NCBI GenBank assembly: GCA_029055345.1
Contig: JAIDDJ010000067.1
Coordinates: 1-48,207 of the forward strand
From: Muribaculaceae bacterium
GTDB taxonomy: Bacteria > Bacteroidota > Bacteroidia > Bacteroidales > Muribaculaceae
Reading direction: 5' to 3'
Length of the DNA: 48,207 nt
The position numbers and the translations under genes are program-made. Numbering within the stretch: position 1 is the first letter of the stretch; every line of letters begins with the position of its first letter. Positions 16,567 to 24,941 of the stretch are shown here, one piece after another. The notes beneath the pieces are model-generated. The model was not told where the DNA came from. It worked only from the letters and a program-made list of their open reading frames with translations, and searched no databases.

Positions 16567-17252
16567 AGAAGATAACAGTAGCGATCGACGGATATTCATC
16601 GTCGGGCAAATCTACCATGGCCAGAGAATTGGCCAAGCGAGTAGGTTACGTCTATGTTGACTCCGGGGCAATGTACAGGGCTGTGACCCTGTATGCTCTG
16701 GAGCACGGAATGATACAAGACGGGAAAATCGATGTAGCAAAATTGGTGTCATCACTTGGAGATATCCGGATAAAGTTTGCTCCAGCCGGAGCAGACGGGC
16801 GGCAGCACACGCTGTTGAATGGGCGCGATGTAGAGAAAGAGATACGCGACATGGCGGTCAGCTCAATGGTGAGCCCGATAGCAGAGATAGGTGAAGTTCG
16901 GGAGCATCTGGTGAAGCTCCAGCAGGATATGGGCAAGGGAAAGGGTATCGTAATGGATGGCCGAGACATAGGGAGCACGGTATTCCCGGATGCCGAGATG
17001 AAGGTATTCGTAGAGGCATCGCCGGAGGAGCGAGCCCGCCGCAGGCAACTTGAGATGAAGGGCAACGGCGAAGATGTGAGCTATGAAGATATATTGGCTA
17101 ACATCAGGGAGCGCGACCACATTGACACCACAAGAAAAATATCGCCACTCCGCAGAGCGGCCGATGCTCACGTGCTCGACAACGATCGAATGAGTCATGA
17201 AGAGCAGATGGACTGGCTTCTCAATCTTTTCAACGTAATATCGCACGAATGA
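16563..17252 (+). CDS. cmk: cytidylate kinase
   Basis: Phosphorylates CMP and dCMP with ATP in pyrimidine salvage and after nucleic-acid turnover. The 229-residue product shows the P-loop GYSSSGKST (10-18), DSGAMYRAVTLYAL, the GRDIGSTVFPDA lid and nucleotide region, and the D-x-x-R-x-x-x-P element (IDTTRKISPLRRA). This is the usual length for bacterial Cmk. It overlaps glgB by four bases upstream and ispH by four bases downstream, so translation is likely coupled. Confidence 0.95.
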   Translation: MKKITVAIDGYSSSGKSTMARELAKRVGYVYVDSGAMYRAVTLYALEHGMIQDGKIDVAKLVSSLGDIRIKFAPAGADGRQHTLLNGRDVEKEIRDMAVSSMVSPIAEIGEVREHLVKLQQDMGKGKGIVMDGRDIGSTVFPDAEMKVFVEASPEERARRRQLEMKGNGEDVSYEDILANIRERDHIDTTRKISPLRRAADAHVLDNDRMSHEEQMDWLLNLFNVISHE

Positions 17253-18193
17253 AAGACAACCGACCGAGAGAGACCGGGAGCGTATCGCGCTCCCCGGGCT
17301 CTTCTCCTATAATAGAGATCGACAGCAATTCAGGATTCTGTTTCGGCGTAGTCACAGCAATCGACAAAGCAGAGGCAGAATTATCGAGGGGGGAGAAGCT
17401 GTCGTGTCTGGGGGATATCGTGCACAATGCATCGGAAGTAGAGAGACTACGACTGCGGGGTCTTCAGACGATCACACATGAAGATCTTGCGAGACTCACA
17501 GACTCGACAGTGCTTTTGCGCGCGCATGGCGAGCCACCGACAACTTACGAAATACTAAGGAAGAACCATAATCGAGTAATAGATGCCACTTGTCCCGTAG
17601 TTCTCCGGCTTCAGCAGCGCATCAAGCAGGCCTATGATAAGGCGCGAGAAGAAGTGGAAGAAGGAGTCAGAAAAGAGATGCCCCTGATATTGATTTACGG
17701 GAAAGAGGGACATGCCGAGGTAAACGGACTTGTCGGCCAGACGGAAGGGAATGCCGTTGTGATTCAGGGACCCGAAGCGCTTGACGCCCTTGACCTTGAC
17801 CGGGACATACTCCTATACTCACAGACCACCAAGAGTCTGGCCGGGTTCCGGAGCATAGTGGAGGCCATAAGGGAAAGGAAACGAGGTGGCACATTTGAAT
17901 ATTTCGACACAATCTGCCGTCAGGTGGCGACACGGTCGGAGAAAATCAAAGGGTTCGCATCGAGTCATGACACGATACTGTTTGTGAGCGGAGCGAAAAG
18001 TTCGAACGGGAAAGTGCTACTGGAGGAATGTCGGAAGGTAAATCCAAGGACCTATGCCGTGACAGATATAGGCGACCTTCGGGCTGAATGGCTTGAAGGG
18101 GCGCGCAAAATAGGGATCTGCGGAGCGACCTCTACGCCGGCATGGCTTATGGAGGAAGTGGCGGAAAAAGCGAGAGCAATTTACGGACAATGA
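17249..18193 (+). CDS. ispH: 4-hydroxy-3-methylbut-2-enyl diphosphate reductase
   Basis: Final enzyme of the MEP isoprenoid pathway, reducing HMBPP to IPP and DMAPP with a [4Fe-4S] cluster. The three cluster cysteines are visible: Cys31 in SGFCFGV, Cys115 in DATCPVV and Cys223 in FDTICRQV. Substrate-binding RAHGEPP, GHAEVNG and SGAKSSN are also present. There are about 20 extra Ser/Pro/Arg-rich residues before the family's usual start; I keep the start at 17249 because its ATGA overlaps the cmk stop, but a later start would also be possible only with a non-ATG codon. The products feed menaquinone (menA lies 2 kb downstream) and undecaprenol. Confidence 0.95.
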   Translation: MKDNRPRETGSVSRSPGSSPIIEIDSNSGFCFGVVTAIDKAEAELSRGEKLSCLGDIVHNASEVERLRLRGLQTITHEDLARLTDSTVLLRAHGEPPTTYEILRKNHNRVIDATCPVVLRLQQRIKQAYDKAREEVEEGVRKEMPLILIYGKEGHAEVNGLVGQTEGNAVVIQGPEALDALDLDRDILLYSQTTKSLAGFRSIVEAIRERKRGGTFEYFDTICRQVATRSEKIKGFASSHDTILFVSGAKSSNGKVLLEECRKVNPRTYAVTDIGDLRAEWLEGARKIGICGATSTPAWLMEEVAEKARAIYGQ

Positions 18194-18654
18194 CACAGCG
18201 AGATATAGACGAACGATTTATGCGGCTTGCTCTGGAAGAGGCCGAGGAGGCTTACCGGCAAGGAGAAATACCGATAGGGGCCGTGATTGTGAGCCGGGGG
18301 AGCATTATAGGTCGGGGGCACAATCAGACAGAAGCCCTGAGAGATGTAACGGCTCATGCAGAGATGATAGCCTTGACAGCAGCCACGAACCATACGGGAG
18401 GCAAATATCTTCCGGATTGCACGATATATGTAACCGTGGAGCCTTGCACGATGTGTGCCGGGGCTTTAGGATGGAGTCAGATGGGAAGAATAGTTTACGG
18501 AGCAGCCGATACTAAACGGGGCTACTTCTCACATACGCAGGCACGCCACAGCGCCATTCATCCGCGCACAATAGTTGAAGGGGGCATATTGGAAGAAGAA
18601 TGCGCGGACCTAATGATAGATTTTTTTAAAAAAATGCGGAACGGCCCGCGATGA
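18190..18654 (+). CDS. tadA: tRNA-specific adenosine deaminase
   Basis: Converts adenosine 34 to inosine in the anticodon of tRNA-Arg(ACG). The 154-residue product has the zinc deaminase signature: HAE at 56-58 (His56 ligand, Glu58 proton shuttle) and PCTMC at 85-89 (Cys86 and Cys89 ligands). I start at MTQRDID because its ATG overlaps the ispH stop as ATGA; the longer frame beginning at 18142 would lie inside ispH. It is the last gene of the glgB-cmk-ispH-tadA run. Confidence 0.93.
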   Translation: MTQRDIDERFMRLALEEAEEAYRQGEIPIGAVIVSRGSIIGRGHNQTEALRDVTAHAEMIALTAATNHTGGKYLPDCTIYVTVEPCTMCAGALGWSQMGRIVYGAADTKRGYFSHTQARHSAIHPRTIVEGGILEEECADLMIDFFKKMRNGPR

Positions 18655-18669
18655 TTGAACAAAATTTAT

Positions 18670-18677
18670 TATCTTTG
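18670..18677 (+). promoter_or_regulatory. -7 promoter element of the ADP-ribosylglycohydrolase gene
   Basis: TATCTTTG, a full match to TAnnTTTG, 24 bases before the ATG. No clear -33 TTTG is seen at the usual spacing. Confidence 0.6.
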
Positions 18678-18701
18678 AAAATTTTAAGGGACTGACCTAA
18701 T

Positions 18702-19646
18702 ATGAAACTTAATGACAAAATCCGAGGTGCGATTGTGGGTTATGGCTTCGGAGACGCACTCGGCGTAGGGACCGAGTTTATGACACGGACTGAAGTAGAG
18801 TCTTATTATCCGGACGGATTGCGTGAATTCCGGAAGATAATCAGGGATGCCCACCGAAGTCAGTGGAAGCCCGGAGAATGGACAAATGACACTGTTTTAA
18901 TGACCCGTCTTCTTGAGTGCATACTGAAGTCGGGGCGTTTCAAGCTGCATGACATAGCCCGCAACCTGAAGGAATGGTTTGATATCGAGTATCAGGACAT
19001 GCTTCCGGTATACAGGGTGATGTGCAATGATGCCGAATGGCTTGAGAATCCGATAGCAACCTGTCACAGAACGTGGGAATCGAGAAAATTCAAAGAGGCC
19101 ACGAATGATGCGTTACACAGAAGTATTGTGACAGGGCTGACGAGTCCCTCAGATCAACTTATGGAGCATACAAGGCGAGTGATATTGATGACACATGATG
19201 ACTCGCGCTGCGTGGCGACAGGAAAAGTAATCGCACGGATTGCCCACTCCTTGCTTCACAATGAGCAGGAGCCATCTATATCAGAACTGACCGGCATTTG
19301 CCAGGAGACAGATCCCCGAACGCTACCATTTCTGCAGAAAGCATACTCAGGAGATATCGAGGGTATAAAGGTGGATGATGAGGCTACGGTTACCTGGACC
19401 CGGGTATCGATGGGAGCCGCGTTGTGGGGCTTTTGGCATACGGATAATGCGAAGGATGCGATATTCAAGGTAGTTGAGCTTGGAGGCGATGCCGATACCA
19501 ACGCATCCCTCGCCGGGGCGCTTGCGGGACTGAAATACGGATATGACGAACTTCCCGATGAAGTAGAAAAAATGCCGGGTCTCCCCTATCTGCTTGATCT
19601 GGCAGACAGAGTTACAACCTATCTGGAAGAAAACGGGATACATTAG
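18702..19646 (+). CDS. ADP-ribosylglycohydrolase family protein
   Basis: All-alpha di-metal hydrolase of the DraG/ARH family, which removes ADP-ribose from proteins or cleaves related N- or O-glycosides. The 314-residue product shows GDALG (17-21) near the N-terminus, EWTNDT (59-64) and the C-terminal metal motif GGDADTNA (261-268, with Asp263, Asp265 and Thr266). In most members the first motif is W-T-D-D-T; here the first Asp is Asn62, so one metal ligand is altered. MTHDDS lies in the middle. The gene has its own promoter, and no ADP-ribosyltransferase partner is visible nearby. It could act on a nucleotide, a small ADP-ribosyl metabolite or a protein; the target cannot be read from sequence. 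Confidence 0.85.
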   Translation: MKLNDKIRGAIVGYGFGDALGVGTEFMTRTEVESYYPDGLREFRKIIRDAHRSQWKPGEWTNDTVLMTRLLECILKSGRFKLHDIARNLKEWFDIEYQDMLPVYRVMCNDAEWLENPIATCHRTWESRKFKEATNDALHRSIVTGLTSPSDQLMEHTRRVILMTHDDSRCVATGKVIARIAHSLLHNEQEPSISELTGICQETDPRTLPFLQKAYSGDIEGIKVDDEATVTWTRVSMGAALWGFWHTDNAKDAIFKVVELGGDADTNASLAGALAGLKYGYDELPDEVEKMPGLPYLLDLADRVTTYLEENGIH

Positions 19647-19678
19647 ACCTCATTCAAAAAAATATGTTAATGCCAGAG

Positions 19679-19769
19679 CGGCTATCTTCGAGCTAAAATA
19701 TTCTTTTTCAGAAGGAGCAACCTTTGAGTTGCGACTGAGGAAAAAGGATATTTGAGTCGAAGAGAGCCG
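19679..19769. repeat. left internal hairpin of the MITE-like element
   Basis: Imperfect stem of roughly 40 bases per arm, closing with GCAAC / GTTGC around a 6-base loop. It directly abuts the left terminal inverted repeat. Confidence 0.75.
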
Positions 19770-19850
19770 GACGGATGGTAACTTAAAAACATTTGATTGA
19801 GGAATTAATTAAAATTATTAAAATTAATGGTAATTAGAAATACCTTATTC

Positions 19851-19943
19851 TCGCAGGTGCACCTCGTCTATCGCTTTTTGATTCAGTAACATAGCCCGCT
19901 ATGCTCCTGAATCTGCAAACCGATATCCGAGGCACATCTGCGA
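19851..19943. repeat. right internal hairpin of the MITE-like element
   Basis: Imperfect stem of roughly 43 bases per arm. Conserved blocks pair GATTCAG with CTGAATC, and CATAG with CTATG at the tip. It directly abuts the right terminal inverted repeat and mirrors the left hairpin. Confidence 0.75.
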
Positions 19944-19985
19944 CTCTGGCATGAACAGATTTTATTGAATGAGGTCTTAGACAAA

Positions 19986-20891
19986 ATGAAAGAAGAAAGA
20001 GGAAATTCCGGGCGTTTACACGCGTGGATAGGAGCCATGCGGCTCCATACGCTACCGGTATCGGTGGCGGGAGTATTGACAGCCGGGGGTTGCGCATCCT
20101 GTTACGGGAGTTTCCGTTGGCTTCCGTTCGTGATATGCCTTCTGTTCGCCATAGGAGCACAGATAGTATCGAATTTCGCCAATGAATATTTCGATTATAA
20201 GAATGGGCTTGACCGAAAGGGCAGGGAGGGCTTCAGGCGAGGTGTAACCGAAGGTGACATCACCCCGACAGCAATGCGAAACGCGACATACGGACTTCTG
20301 GGGGTGGTGTGCGCATTGGGATGCTGCCTGATATATTGGGGAGGCTGGTGGCTGATCACGATAGGAATAGCTGTCGCTCTGTTCGCCTTAGGTTATTCCA
20401 CGGGGCCGTATCCTTTGTCACACCATGGGCTGGGAGAAATAGCCGTAGTTATATTCTTCGGGATAGTTCCCGTAGTGATGACCACTTACGTTCAGACTCA
20501 GACATGGGGGATGCTACCAGTGGCTTTACCGCTATCGATAGCCATAGGATTGATGGGGGCGAATGTCCTGATAGTTAACAACTACAGAGATATGGAGGAT
20601 GACGCCGCAGCGGGTAAACGGACATTGGCAGTGCGCTGGGGGACCGAGACGATGGAGAAAATTTATCTGGCTAACGGCTTTGCGGCACTCGCCTTCATAG
20701 AGCTTGCCACTATAGCCCGTATAAGCGTAATCTGGCAGGCCGGAGCCCTTATTTATATCAATCTTCATTATCTGGTATGGCAACAGATGCGCGCTTCCGA
20801 AGGGTCGGAACTGAACCCGATATTAGGCAAGACGGCTATGCTGATGGCAGGAGTGTCGGTATGGCTTTTAATAGCCCTTTCTTGTAAATGA
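19986..20891 (+). CDS. menA: 1,4-dihydroxy-2-naphthoate polyprenyltransferase
   Basis: UbiA-superfamily membrane enzyme that attaches the polyprenyl chain to dihydroxynaphthoate, giving demethylmenaquinone at the inner membrane. The 301-residue product has several hydrophobic helices and both Asp-rich prenyl-diphosphate motifs: NEYFDYKNGLDRKG near residue 62, and NNYRDMEDDAAAGKRTLAVRWG near 200. I start at MKEERGN; the in-frame ATG at 19965 lies inside the terminal repeat of the MITE-like element and adds seven residues. Because the element ends 8 bases before the start, the menA promoter or leader must lie within it or be shared with upstream genes. Confidence 0.93.
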   Translation: MKEERGNSGRLHAWIGAMRLHTLPVSVAGVLTAGGCASCYGSFRWLPFVICLLFAIGAQIVSNFANEYFDYKNGLDRKGREGFRRGVTEGDITPTAMRNATYGLLGVVCALGCCLIYWGGWWLITIGIAVALFALGYSTGPYPLSHHGLGEIAVVIFFGIVPVVMTTYVQTQTWGMLPVALPLSIAIGLMGANVLIVNNYRDMEDDAAAGKRTLAVRWGTETMEKIYLANGFAALAFIELATIARISVIWQAGALIYINLHYLVWQQMRASEGSELNPILGKTAMLMAGVSVWLLIALSCK

Positions 20892-20969
20892 GGCGAGTCC
20901 GAAGGGAACCGGTAGATAAGTTGAAGATAAGAATCCTCGGATATAAGTCATATTTTAAAAAAGAGTATG

Positions 20970-20977
20970 TAACTTTG
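20970..20977 (+). promoter_or_regulatory. -7 promoter element of dnaB, implying a leaderless mRNA
   Basis: TAACTTTG, a full match to TAnnTTTG, ends only four bases before the dnaB ATG (20982). With the usual spacing transcription would begin at or within a base or two of the start codon. Confidence 0.6.
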
Positions 20978-20981
20978 CGTC

Positions 20982-22544
20982 ATGGCAGAACAACGAAACA
21001 GAAAAAAGCCGGCCTTTGAGCCGATAAAAGAGGATCCAACGGGGAAATTACCGCCGCATGACACGGAGCTGGAGGAGGTTGTGCTCGGAGCGTTAATGCT
21101 TGAGAAGGATGCATACATGGCGGTGGCGGATTTCCTGACGCCGGATGCCTTCTACGATCCGCGCCACGCGAAAATCTATGATGCGATAAGCACATTGGGT
21201 TTCAACCAGCGGCCTATCGACATGATAACCGTGACCGAACAGTTGCGTGCGAACGGCACACTTGAAGAAGTAGGAGGGGCCGTGCATATAGTCGAGTTGA
21301 CGTCGCGCGTGTATTCTGCAGCCAATGTGGAATATCATGCGAAGATAGTTTCACAGAAGTTTCTGGCCCGGAGACTGATATCGTTCGCATCGAAGATATC
21401 GACTGATGCGTTCGATGAGAGCAATGATGTGGATGACCTTCTTCAGGAGGCAGAGGGACAATTGTTCGAGATATCACAGACACATCTGAAGCGGGAGGTG
21501 ACACAGATTGATCCGGTCCTGAATCTCGCGTTGGAGCAGATTCAAACCGCAGCCAACACGACGACGGGACTTTCCGGATTGAAGACGGGATATGACGATT
21601 TGGACCGGATGACATCAGGGTGGCAAAACTCGGACCTTATCATCATAGCGGCCCGGCCGGCGATGGGAAAAACGGCGTTCGTGCTCTCTATGGCGAAGAA
21701 TATGGCTATCGACTATAACATTCCGGTGGCGATATTCACACTTGAGATGGCGAACGTTCAGCTTGTAAAACGTCTTATAAGTAATGTGGCAAATCTCGAG
21801 GGAGAGAAAATCAAGAGCGGCCAACTGACAGAGGAGGAGTGGGACCGGCTTAATACCAGAATCGCGGGGATTTATTCAGCTCCGATGTATCTTGACGAAA
21901 CCCCGGGACTTTCGATAACGGAACTCCGGACCAAGGCGCGGCGTCTTGTAAGGGAGCATGGAGTAAAGCTAATCATGATCGATTACCTTCAGCTGATGAA
22001 TGCGACAGGCCTTAAACTCGGAAGCCGCGAGCAGGAGGTATCGACAATATCGAGGTCATTGAAGGCGTTGGCCAAGGAACTGAACATACCGATAATAGCG
22101 TTGTCGCAGCTGAACCGCAGCACAGAGACACGCGAGGATAAGCGTCCGGTGCTGTCAGATCTTCGAGAGTCGGGAGCCATAGAGCAGGATGCGGATATCG
22201 TATGTTTCATCCATCGTCCTGAATATTATACGAAGAGTTCGGAAGATGCGAACGGTAATGATATCCGAGGGCTTGCGGAGCTGATAGTCGCCAAGCACAG
22301 GAGCGGTGCGGTAGGAGATGTGAAGCTCAGATTCGTGAACCGTTTCGCGCGATTCGAAAATTGGAATGAGAATGCCGATATGATAAATGCAGCTTTCGGG
22401 ACTTTGCAGACTCGTCGCGAGGAATCTCGGATGAACAAGGAGAATCCCGATGATATATCGGGTGGCTTCCCATTCGGATCAGGGCCAACGGGAGACGGGC
22501 CTGACCTGTCACCATCTCCGGGAGAATCCATTCCTCCGTTCTGA
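20982..22544 (+). CDS. dnaB: replicative DNA helicase DnaB
   Basis: Hexameric 5'-3' helicase that unwinds the chromosome at the replication fork and recruits primase. The 520-residue product has the DnaB N-terminal primase-binding domain (about 25-128) and a RecA-like helicase core: Walker A ARPAMGKT (224-231), the DnaB motif IFTLEM, the Walker B strand LIMIDYLQL, and ALSQLNRSTE followed by SDLRESGAIEQDADIV. The last 50 residues are Pro/Gly-rich and disordered. No intein or insertion is present. It has its own promoter placed almost at the ATG. Confidence 0.97.
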   Translation: MAEQRNRKKPAFEPIKEDPTGKLPPHDTELEEVVLGALMLEKDAYMAVADFLTPDAFYDPRHAKIYDAISTLGFNQRPIDMITVTEQLRANGTLEEVGGAVHIVELTSRVYSAANVEYHAKIVSQKFLARRLISFASKISTDAFDESNDVDDLLQEAEGQLFEISQTHLKREVTQIDPVLNLALEQIQTAANTTTGLSGLKTGYDDLDRMTSGWQNSDLIIIAARPAMGKTAFVLSMAKNMAIDYNIPVAIFTLEMANVQLVKRLISNVANLEGEKIKSGQLTEEEWDRLNTRIAGIYSAPMYLDETPGLSITELRTKARRLVREHGVKLIMIDYLQLMNATGLKLGSREQEVSTISRSLKALAKELNIPIIALSQLNRSTETREDKRPVLSDLRESGAIEQDADIVCFIHRPEYYTKSSEDANGNDIRGLAELIVAKHRSGAVGDVKLRFVNRFARFENWNENADMINAAFGTLQTRREESRMNKENPDDISGGFPFGSGPTGDGPDLSPSPGESIPPF

Positions 22545-22707
22545 GACGATATATGCTCCATCCACTAAAATTTCTTAATGTAAAGGCATATCAGCCCCGG
22601 TATTTGGAAATTTTATTTATTATGTTTTGGAAGATATGCGATTTTTATAAAACTATTTATAATGATTCAATGTTAAAGAAATAAAGATAAACTTAACAAC
22701 ACATATT

Positions 22708-22920
22708 ATGGGCAATAAGAGTAGCGAAATCCGCAGAGAGGAAGAAAAGGCGAGCGAAGCAGCACGCGCCAACTACAAGGACAAAAAGAATGAGACAACC
22801 CGCAAGAACAATAAGCTCTGGCTCTGGCTGGGTGTGCTTATCCTTATCTTTATCCTTCTTTACTGGCTTTTCTCAATTGGTCTTTTTGAAGATGCGAGCG
22901 GAGTAATCAACGGAAATTAA
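22708..22920 (+). CDS. small single-pass membrane protein
   Basis: A 70-residue protein I do not recognise. The first 35 residues are charged and helical (many Glu, Lys, Arg and Ala). One strongly hydrophobic segment follows (about 37-62, rich in Trp, Leu and Ile) and a short polar tail. The positive residues before the segment predict the N-terminus inside. An intrinsic terminator at 23025-23057 and the separate leader support a real transcript. Small-subunit or toxin-like roles are possible but unsupported. Confidence 0.65.
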   Translation: MGNKSSEIRREEEKASEAARANYKDKKNETTRKNNKLWLWLGVLILIFILLYWLFSIGLFEDASGVINGN

Positions 22921-23024
22921 TTCCAAACATAAATGAACCATCCGCTCATTGCGGACGTTATATAGACAAAACCGGCCATTCAAGGTCCTTATAAAGGGTC
23001 ATACATAAGAACAAGACCGGGTGA

Positions 23025-23057
23025 AAGTTTCAGGTGAACCACCTGGAACTTTTTTTA
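23025..23057 (+). terminator. intrinsic terminator after the small membrane protein
   Basis: A 12-bp stem with one mismatch (AAGTTtCAGGTG pairing with CACCTGgAACTT), loop AAC, followed directly by a run of seven T. Confidence 0.85.
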
Positions 23058-23080
23058 TGTAAGAGCGCGTCCGTTAAGGT

Positions 23081-23839
23081 CTATTGCAAAATCGAAGAGC
23101 TGTCGCGATATGAAAAGAATCCTTCGGTTGATACGATGACATGGTCGAGCATTCGAAGGTCGAGCGCCTTACAGGCTTCCAGCAGACGGCGTGTGATATG
23201 GTCATCCTGCGGGGATGGCCTCAAGGTGCCCGAAGGATGATTATGGCATAGAATTATTGACTGAGCGCGGGCAAGAATAGCCTGTCGAAGAATCTTTTTG
23301 GCATCAAAAACGGTAGCTGCGTGACCACCTTCACTCGCTTTGTAGAGCGCAAGGATCTTGTTAGCCTGATCAAGAAAAATCGCCCATATCTCCTCATGAG
23401 GAAGGTTGGCAATATCACTTCTCATGAGGTCGTAAATATCTTTAGAATTTTTAATCCTGACACGATTGGCTGTGGTCTCTTTTGAATATCTTCTGACTAT
23501 CTCCATGACAGCCTCGATCTGCATGGCTTTCAGTTCGCCGATGCCATTAATGGCCATTATTTCCTCGCGGCTTCTACGTTCAAGATTCAGGAACATATTA
23601 CCGTTGAAACTCATAAGATCACGGCAAAGATCAGTGATAGGATATCCTTTTGTCCCTGTGCGTAAAATAATTGCGAACAGTTCCGCATTGCTCAGGGAAC
23701 CGACACCAAATTTAAGCAAGCGTTCTCGGGGTTGCAAGTCAGGATTCATCTCCTTGCAAGTGAGGACAGAGGCGGACGACCTTGGATATTTCTTGTGTTC
23801 CGGGTCATCGGAAACCATATTTTGGAACGAGGGATCCAT
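23081..23839 (-). CDS. radC: RadC-family JAMM-domain protein
   Basis: Member of the RadC family, named for DNA repair though its biochemical role is unclear; the C-terminal domain is a JAB1/MPN/Mov34 metalloprotease fold. In 252 residues there is a helix-hairpin-helix (INGIGELKAMQI, about 100-111), then the JAMM motif HNHPSG (199-204) with Asp212 (H-x-H-x10-D) and the upstream Glu in HEEIWAIFLD. About 30 residues precede the family core (PRERLLKFG). It is the last gene of the efp - glycosyltransferase - radC run, 44 bases after the glycosyltransferase. Confidence 0.92.
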   Translation of the reverse strand: MDPSFQNMVSDDPEHKKYPRSSASVLTCKEMNPDLQPRERLLKFGVGSLSNAELFAIILRTGTKGYPITDLCRDLMSFNGNMFLNLERRSREEIMAINGIGELKAMQIEAVMEIVRRYSKETTANRVRIKNSKDIYDLMRSDIANLPHEEIWAIFLDQANKILALYKASEGGHAATVFDAKKILRQAILARAQSIILCHNHPSGTLRPSPQDDHITRRLLEACKALDLRMLDHVIVSTEGFFSYRDSSSILQ

Positions 23840-23883
23840 TATTTTAGCTTTGGAGGTATAGAACTGACGGCGTACGAGGAAAG

Positions 23884-24927
23884 TCAGAGTTTTTCATTTT
23901 TACCTTTCCTGATTTCAATTTCCTCGTTGATGTCACGGCCATTACGCAAAAGTATTTTCTTAAAATATGCTTTTATAAACCCGGTGCCATATCCGAGAAG
24001 CTGGATGAAAGAAGCAGCGACAGCAAGAAGAGAAATTTTCAGGCTTCGGGTTTCGAATAGCGCACTGACCCAGAGCGCCATCACGTAAACGGCAATAGGA
24101 AGCAGGAACCAGGGATTGAAAAAGGAGGCGATGACCAAGCCGCATACACCAATTGTAAAAATTGCCGGCAACCAGTGGACTATCTTCATTGAGCCCGGAT
24201 AGAGCAACTCGAGAGTTATACGCGACATGCCGAAGACATGCACCTGTTTCCAAAATTTTTTGAGATTTCCCCGCCTCTTGTGAAACACATAAGCGTCCTG
24301 GAAAAGAGAAATAGAAAAACCGGCAAGCCTGATTCTCGTGGACATATCTATATCCTCGCTGAACATTTCGCGGAAACCACCGACTTTCTCAAAAACCTGC
24401 CGGGAAAAGCCCATATTGAACGTTCGGGGAGTGAATTTCTCCATTGAGACTTTACCTCCTCGGATACCGCCGGTAGTGAGGAATGCGGTCATGGCAAAAT
24501 TGATGGCTTTCTGGGTTGAAGAGAAAGAGTCGTGAGCGGCATCGGGGCCGCCGAAGCAATCGACAGGGTGTCGTGCAAGAGATTTCCGCAACGATTCGAT
24601 ATAGTCAGGAGGCAAAATACAATCAGAGTCGACGAAGACAAAGTAATCTCCGTCGGCTCTGTCAATACCGAAATTTCGGGCGATGCTTCGCCCTTCATTG
24701 CTTTTTCTGAAATATTTAAGCCTGAGGTTTTCAAATCCCTTCACTTTCCATGAGCCATCGGGATTTAAATCAGCCTCGAGCGCGGGAATTGTGGACCCAT
24801 CCTCCACAATGAGGATTTCGAATCCGGAATCCGTCTGAGCCGAGAGGCTTTCGAGCAGGTCGGCCACTTCATCGGGGCGGTTATAGACCGGCACGATAAT
24901 TGAGAAGAGGATGGAATCGGGATTCAT
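23884..24927 (-). CDS. family 2 glycosyltransferase with C-terminal membrane region
   Basis: Inverting GT-A glycosyltransferase of family GT2, likely acting at the cytoplasmic face of the inner membrane on a lipid-linked sugar or polysaccharide. In 347 residues: an N-terminal FSIIVPVYNRPDE, a nucleotide-sugar VEDGST, the metal-binding DxD as FVDSDCI, and the base region FSEDIDMSTR. Two or three membrane segments lie at about 235-305. The basic C-terminus is cytosolic. It sits 14 bases after efp. The sugar and acceptor cannot be predicted; no polysaccharide cluster surrounds it. Confidence 0.88.
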   Translation of the reverse strand: MNPDSILFSIIVPVYNRPDEVADLLESLSAQTDSGFEILIVEDGSTIPALEADLNPDGSWKVKGFENLRLKYFRKSNEGRSIARNFGIDRADGDYFVFVDSDCILPPDYIESLRKSLARHPVDCFGGPDAAHDSFSSTQKAINFAMTAFLTTGGIRGGKVSMEKFTPRTFNMGFSRQVFEKVGGFREMFSEDIDMSTRIRLAGFSISLFQDAYVFHKRRGNLKKFWKQVHVFGMSRITLELLYPGSMKIVHWLPAIFTIGVCGLVIASFFNPWFLLPIAVYVMALWVSALFETRSLKISLLAVAASFIQLLGYGTGFIKAYFKKILLRNGRDINEEIEIRKGKNEKL

Positions 24928-24941
24928 GGCTGCGGGGACAA

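Larger units (their letters stand above)
19645..19977. mobile_element. MITE-like 333-bp element with two internal hairpins
   Basis: The ends are 34-bp inverted repeats (19645-19678 and 19944-19977) agreeing at 31 of 34 positions; each begins AGACCTCATTCAA. Directly inside each end is a long imperfect hairpin: 19679-19769 (arms begin CGGCT / AGCCG and TCTTCGA / TCGAAGA) and 19851-19943 (arms begin TCGCAG / CTGCGA, with an inner CATAG-CCCG-CTATG tip). An AT-rich spacer of about 80 bases separates them. No open reading frame is present. The left end overlaps the stop codon of the ADP-ribosylglycohydrolase gene and the right end is 8 bases before the menA ATG. No clean target duplication is visible. 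A non-autonomous transposable element is the simplest reading; a structured RNA or regulatory element is an alternative. Confidence 0.75.
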
